Shown here piece after piece: positions 7,502 through 10,283 of a stretch of 10,283 nucleotides of DNA. The translations under genes and the position numbers were made by a program. Origin of the DNA: Burkholderiales bacterium (lineage in GTDB: Bacteria; Pseudomonadota; Gammaproteobacteria; Burkholderiales; Casimicrobiaceae). Every line of letters begins with the position of its first letter. Position 1 is the stretch's first letter. The notes beneath the pieces are model-generated. The model was given only the letters and a program-made list of their open reading frames with translations, searched no databases and was not told where the DNA came from. Where the stretch lies: the NCBI GenBank assembly GCA_031277445.1, contig JAITMH010000093.1, forward strand, positions 1 to 10,283. The letters run 5' to 3'.

Positions 7502-7543
7502 CCCCTCTCTCCCAACCCCTCTCCCGCAAGCGGGAGAGGGGAG
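7502..7543. repeat. GC-rich palindromic repeat, possible terminator
   Basis: CCCCTCTCCCG (7516-7526) and CGGGAGAGGGG (7531-7541) form a perfect 11-bp stem with loop CAAG. A C-rich head CCCCTCTCTCCCAA precedes it. It lies just past the 3' end of the cytochrome b gene (minus strand) and 27 bases upstream of yjbQ, so it could terminate the cytochrome transcript. No T-run follows the stem. It belongs to the same structural class as 4874-4912 and to a dispersed repeat type common in proteobacteria (spurious [12 protein letters not shown] peptides). Confidence 0.75.
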
Positions 7544-7548
7544 GATAT

Positions 7549-8133
7549 CTATTTACCGCCGTTAATCATCTTGGAGACAATGCCTTTATCGGTCGTGTTT
7601 TCACCGATAAAAACACCGGCAAGATGCACAAAGACATACACGCCGACAAAGTATCCGCAGTAAATGTGTATGGCTCTTAAGCACATACGCAATTCGCGCA
7701 CGTCGTCCCCTCGTGGGCCGAATTTCAAAAACAAACCTATGGCGAGAATCACGACCAACGCGGTGTAGAGTAAAATATACAGCCCGCCTCGCAATCTCTC
7801 ATTTGCGGTCGCCCCTTTACAACACGGCGAGTTGAACTTGGGGCCGCTCACAAAGAAGTCCAGGAATCTCAAAAGCAGCAAACCGATCAGCACATAACCC
7901 GCATAAAAATGCCAGTCAAACATGGGGGTTCTGATTTTTCTTGCAATGCTGTTCGCTTCTTGCGTCGAAATCGAAACGCCGTTTTCCGCAAGCGAAGAAG
8001 CGATGATGTTTCCGTTTTCGGGAACATTCATCCATGTGTGGTTTAAAAACGCGGTGGAAAGCGCCAACAACACGCTCAGAGCGATCGTCCAATGTAAAAA
8101 CCGGTGTGTCAGTGAAAAATGTGTTGGTTTCAT
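7549..8133 (-). CDS. Small membrane cytochrome b (b561 / cytochrome b/b6 domain)
   Basis: This is a predicted di-heme integral inner-membrane electron carrier of 194 aa. About four helices are visible: 12-30, 74-93, 117-138 and 155-177. Candidate heme-ligating histidines are H10/H14 in LTHRFLHW, H75 in DWHFYAGY, H156 in AIHIYCG and H170 in VHLAG. A long hydrophilic loop (31-70) separates helices 1 and 2, and a CC pair (104-105) lies between helices 2 and 3. The C-terminus [18 protein letters not shown] is typical of the group. The chosen start is the ATG at 8133 (MKPTHFSL), because the family begins at the TH.FLHW helix; an upstream TTG at 8283 would add 50 residues with no homology signal. 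AGGGA at 8149-8145 is a weak, distant ribosome site. Its partner dehydrogenase or cytochrome c is not in the window, so its electron donor is unknown. GC content is lower (about 43-48% in sampled lines) than in the flanking genes. Confidence 0.85.
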   Translation of the reverse strand: MKPTHFSLTHRFLHWTIALSVLLALSTAFLNHTWMNVPENGNIIASSLAENGVSISTQEANSIARKIRTPMFDWHFYAGYVLIGLLLLRFLDFFVSGPKFNSPCCKGATANERLRGGLYILLYTALVVILAIGLFLKFGPRGDDVRELRMCLRAIHIYCGYFVGVYVFVHLAGVFIGENTTDKGIVSKMINGGK

Positions 8134-8384
8134 GCGGTCATCCGTCCCTAAAAAAAGTTCATTAAAAGTAGGCTTGGTAAGGCGCTGAACCGGGGCAGTC
8201 CCTTTCAGCATCGTTTTGAGCAGCTTATGATTGTAATACGATAAACAATCCGGGCGCGTAAAGGGCAAGCAAACAGCATGCAAGAAAAACTATGCCGCCC
8301 ATTAAAAGAATTTATCTGTTGGGGGGGTGGTGAAGGCGTGGAAAAACCGGCGGGACATACGCCGCCGAGTGCGTGACAAGGGTC
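8134..8384. other. Gene-free stretch upstream of the cytochrome b gene
   Basis: I see no credible gene here. It holds the putative leader and promoter region of the cytochrome b gene, an imperfect hairpin formed by GCTGAA (8184-8189) and TTCAGC (8204-8209) with GGG/CCC pairing inside, and a G7 run (8321-8327). Candidate -10 boxes on the minus strand lack matching -35 boxes, so no promoter is called. Confidence 0.4.
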
Positions 8385-8424
8385 AGCCGGATGTTGAGAA
8401 AATGCGTTTTCTCAACATCCGGCT
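8385..8424 (-). terminator. Perfect 18-bp hairpin downstream of the lipoprotein gene
   Basis: AGCCGGATGTTGAGAAAA (8385-8402) and its exact complement (8407-8424) flank the 4-base loop TGCG. It lies 14 bases past the stop of the minus-strand lipoprotein gene, a position expected for a terminator. The stem is unusually long and perfect, and no U-run follows it on the minus strand, so it could instead be an mRNA-end stabiliser, a mobile repeat or a protein-binding site. Confidence 0.55.
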
Positions 8425-8437
8425 AAATCAAAGTGCG

Positions 8438-9727
8438 CTATTGAGCGCCGTAGTCCCGCGCGATCAACACGCCCTGCGGCAGCACGATATACAGGTGTCC
8501 GTCAACGCCATACTTGATGTGCTTTACCGGAGGCAGCAAGTATTGCGAAGGCTGATCCAGAAAGTCCTGCGGCGTATTAGGCGTGTCGGTGCCGGTCAAT
8601 TCCGTCACTTCGCCCGTAGCGGATACCCGGAACAGGCGGGTATTGTGGTAGCCTGTGCCTGAAGACATGATACGCACGCCAAGCAACATATCATCGCCGG
8701 TCACCGTGAAAGTTTCCAGCGTCGGTGGTGACACCGGGACCTCGACGCCACCGAGATTGATATTGAAGTGAACCCGAGAACCGTCCGCAAGTCTGTGCCA
8801 AGTGTAGTTTGAACCGCCGCGCTGCGTCAGTACATGGATGTTTCCCTGATGATCGGCATCGAGCGCCTTGGCCGTATCCGTGATGCCCAGCGCCGCATGA
8901 TCCAGCATCGTTACATTATAGTCGCTGTCGATGGTGCGGATGCGACCATCGTCGATCAAGTAGAACAGACCTGCGGCATCCACTTCAAGATTATGCGGCG
9001 CAGTAAATCTTGCCGCATGACCTTTTCCGTCAGCATGCGCGGGAGGTTCGCCACGCTTACCTGCGATAAGATCGTTATGGCTCGCGTGCGGCGTCGAGAA
9101 CCAATTTGCGGGATTGAATCTGAAAAGGCCGGGAATGTAGTAATTCCACACCGAACGTTCGGTGTACCGGGACGCCTCGCGCTCATCGAGCGCAAAGTTC
9201 CATTCGCTGGAGGCGGCGGCGTAACCCGATACAAAAAACTCTCCCGTGCTTTCCTTGCGGTGGAAGCCACTGGGGTATCTGACCATAACAGGATAATAAG
9301 TCGTCCCGACGGCGAAGGCATTGAATTGGTTCAAGGACACCGCAGTTTCCACAGTGCCACCGGACAGTTTGCGAATCGCAGGCCGAAGATTGTTGGGTAT
9401 TAAATCAATATCATAGCTCACGTTGGCGCAGCCCTCGCCGGTTTCTGCCAGATACACCGCGTCCGTGTACACGGTAATGCGCTGCAGGTGCGAAAACTGC
9501 GCCTCGTCCGCAGCGCCATCGGCAGATTGACAGTTGTCGAAATCCACTGAAATTTTGCCGGTGAGCACCTCCAGCTTCGGGCCACGCGGCAGGTCTATCG
9601 AACCGAGCGGCGGATCTATCGGGCTGGGAGGCTCAGGCTGGGCGGAGTCACCTCCACCGCCACAGCCCACCGTCATCAGCGTCATCAACACAGTGGCAAA
9701 AGCCAATATCAATCGTTTAGTGTCCAT
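8438..9727 (-). CDS. Predicted lipoprotein with NHL-type repeats, function unknown
   Basis: I do not recognise a named family. The protein is 429 aa from the ATG at 9727 (GAGG lies 3 and 9 bases upstream; a TTG at 9736 is in frame but less likely). Residues 1-22 are a lipoprotein signal: MDTKRL, a hydrophobic core, then TVGC with C22 as the lipidated cysteine. A flexible linker GGGGDSAQPEPPSPIDPP follows. Gly at +2 suggests sorting to the outer membrane. The N-terminal half (about 50-220) has no recognised domain. From about residue 230 the segments GKGHAARFTAPHNLEVD, then LFYLIDDGRIRTI, match an NHL blade (G..A.F..P..L.VD..G..Y..D...IR.I). Weaker blades follow at LDADHQGNIHVLT and KYGVDGHLYIVLPQG. 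A beta-propeller at the cell surface or in the periplasm is inferred, with a binding or scaffolding role possible. It is a single gene, upstream of the 18-bp hairpin and downstream of the uvrD end. Confidence 0.85.
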   Translation of the reverse strand: MDTKRLILAFATVLMTLMTVGCGGGGDSAQPEPPSPIDPPLGSIDLPRGPKLEVLTGKISVDFDNCQSADGAADEAQFSHLQRITVYTDAVYLAETGEGCANVSYDIDLIPNNLRPAIRKLSGGTVETAVSLNQFNAFAVGTTYYPVMVRYPSGFHRKESTGEFFVSGYAAASSEWNFALDEREASRYTERSVWNYYIPGLFRFNPANWFSTPHASHNDLIAGKRGEPPAHADGKGHAARFTAPHNLEVDAAGLFYLIDDGRIRTIDSDYNVTMLDHAALGITDTAKALDADHQGNIHVLTQRGGSNYTWHRLADGSRVHFNINLGGVEVPVSPPTLETFTVTGDDMLLGVRIMSSGTGYHNTRLFRVSATGEVTELTGTDTPNTPQDFLDQPSQYLLPPVKHIKYGVDGHLYIVLPQGVLIARDYGAQ

Positions 9728-9884
9728 ACACCTCAACCTCGGAATAAGAAATCGTAACCTTCACAAAAGCGTTCCCGTTTTTCAATGTTGATAGAAGAAG
9801 TTTCGCACACTTGAGGTCGAAGCGCACTTCTTGTAATGCGCAAAACAAAGTGTTGTGTAGCGCATCATACTATGTTGCAAAAAC

Positions 9885-9905
9885 AATTGCACTCGTTATG
9901 CAATT
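9885..9905. promoter_or_regulatory. Operator-like dyad AATTGCA-N7-TGCAATT
   Basis: Perfect 7-base arms (9885-9891 and 9899-9905) are separated by 7 bases, about 160 bases upstream of the lipoprotein start. The 21-base dyad has the size of a dimeric regulator site. No regulator is encoded nearby, so the assignment is tentative. Confidence 0.35.
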
Positions 9906-9948
9906 TAAAATAATTATGGGGGAAGGTAGAGCCAATAGGGTTAATTTG

Positions 9949-9962
9949 TCGCTAATTAGCGA
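9949..9962. repeat. Perfect 14-base palindrome TCGCTAATTAGCGA
   Basis: A continuous self-complementary sequence in the AT-rich gap; it could be a protein-binding site or a repeat remnant. Confidence 0.4.
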
Positions 9963-9989
9963 ATAAGTCATTGTTTGAACGTAATACAA

Positions 9990-10016
9990 GGACGGATAAG
10001 TGAAGCGCAATCCGCC
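9990..10016. repeat. REP-like element (GGACGGAT ... ATCCGCC)
   Basis: An imperfect inverted repeat around TGAAGCGC. The minus strand reads GGCGGATTGCGCTTCACTTA, like the widespread proteobacterial intergenic repeat in which GGCGGATT and AATCCGCC flank a GCTTCG-type loop. It looks degenerate. Confidence 0.5.
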
Positions 10017-10059
10017 GCAAACATGAAGCGCTCTTTCCCCAACCTCTTTTTTACCAAGC

Positions 10060-10088
10060 TCTGGGTTCCGCTTTCGCAGGAATGACGG
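10060..10088. repeat. REP/dRS3-like palindromic repeat
   Basis: The minus strand reads CGTCATTCCTGCGAAAGCGG followed by AACCCAGA, close to the common repeat GTCATTCCCGCGAAAGCGGG. TTCCGC (10066-10071) pairs with GCAGGAA (10076-10082) around TTTC, with one bulged A. It lies 4 bases past the uvrD stop and may shape that mRNA end. Confidence 0.6.
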
Positions 10089-10091
10089 AGG

Positions 10092-10283
10092 CTACAACGC
10101 TTCCAGCGTCGTATGCGCCAGCGACAACCATTTGGCGCCGTGATCGCGGAAGTTGATTTGGACGCGCGCATCGTTGCCGCCGCCTTCGGCATCGACAATC
10201 ATGCCGTCACCGAATTTGGCATGGCGCACGCTCTGGCCGACTCTGAAGTTGCCAGCGCGGGCGTGAATGGACGGCATCGGTTT
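10092..10283 (-). CDS. uvrD: DNA helicase II UvrD, C-terminal end (partial)
   Basis: Only the last 63 residues are in the window; the gene continues past the right edge. They contain the UvrD/PcrA C-terminal Tudor-like domain signature: FRVGQSVRHAKFGDGMIV, then a glycine-rich turn (EGGGND), VQINFRDHGAKWL and a final LEAL. In E. coli UvrD the same segment reads GQRVRHAKFGEGTIV and ends KWLVAAYARLESV. UvrD is an SF1 3'-5' helicase of nucleotide excision and mismatch repair; this domain contacts RNA polymerase in transcription-coupled repair. Rep lacks this exact tail, so UvrD is preferred. The stop is TAG at 10094-10092. No gene follows closely downstream. Confidence 0.88.
   Translation of the reverse strand, partial: KPMPSIHARAGNFRVGQSVRHAKFGDGMIVDAEGGGNDARVQINFRDHGAKWLSLAHTTLEAL

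Larger units (their letters stand above)
9728..10091. other. AT-rich gap between uvrD and the lipoprotein gene
   Basis: No gene is supported in these 364 bases. The left half is AT-rich and presumably carries the lipoprotein promoter; TATGAT on the minus strand (about 9867-9872) is a possible -10 but has no convincing -35 partner. The gap also holds the dyad at 9885-9905, the palindrome at 9949-9962 and the REP-like repeats at 9990-10016 and 10060-10088, each listed separately. Confidence 0.5.

Noticed and set aside
8134..8283. N-terminal extension of the cytochrome b gene from a TTG at 8283
   Set aside because: The extra 50 residues have no family match, and the conserved protein starts at MKPTHFSL (8133).
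8834..9403. Plus-strand open frame (189 codons) antisense to the lipoprotein gene
   Set aside because: It shows no ribosome site or domain; the opposite strand has a signal peptide and NHL motifs.
9968..10198. Minus-strand frame of 76 codons overlapping the uvrD end
   Set aside because: It overlaps uvrD in another frame and runs through two REP-like repeats; its peptide is translated repeat.

Overview
The window comes from a Gram-negative proteobacterium, most likely gamma- or betaproteobacterial. The evidence is a MaeB-type malic enzyme, a cytochrome c maturation factor (CcmI), a lipopolysaccharide heptosyltransferase-like glycosyltransferase, a lipoprotein signal and a UvrD tail. The species cannot be named from the sequence. 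Base composition is uneven: sampled 60-base lines in hemG and the glycosyltransferase are about 65-67% GC, while lines in tag and the cytochrome b gene fall to about 32-52%.

Layout, plus strand first. maeB (43-2346) is followed after 30 bases by ccmI (2377-3300); the two are probably cotranscribed. A 94-base gap holding a fragment of a dispersed repeat leads to an oxygen-dependent protoporphyrinogen oxidase, hemG (3395-4861). hemG converges on tag, a 3-methyladenine DNA glycosylase on the minus strand (4989-5588), and a GC-rich palindromic repeat lies between them. tag is divergent from a GT9 heptosyltransferase-like gene (5674-7026), whose last 88 or so codons run through an inverted-repeat-bounded element (6759-7033). 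The rest is on the minus strand: yjbQ (7058-7474), a second GC-rich palindromic repeat, a small membrane cytochrome b (7549-8133), a structured gene-free stretch ending in a perfect 18-bp hairpin, an NHL-type lipoprotein (8438-9727), a 364-base AT-rich gap with palindromic and REP-like repeats, and the 3' end of uvrD (10092 to the right edge).

The genes are mostly housekeeping: carbon metabolism, heme synthesis and heme-protein maturation, DNA repair, and envelope. There is no defence system, CRISPR array, prophage or complete insertion sequence. ccmI, hemG and cytochrome b share a heme theme, but they do not form one operon. The most notable content is the density of short palindromic or inverted repeats in nearly every gap. 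The best of them is a nested, MITE-like element that has fused itself in frame to the 3' end of the glycosyltransferase gene, and whose motifs recur in degenerate form upstream of hemG.
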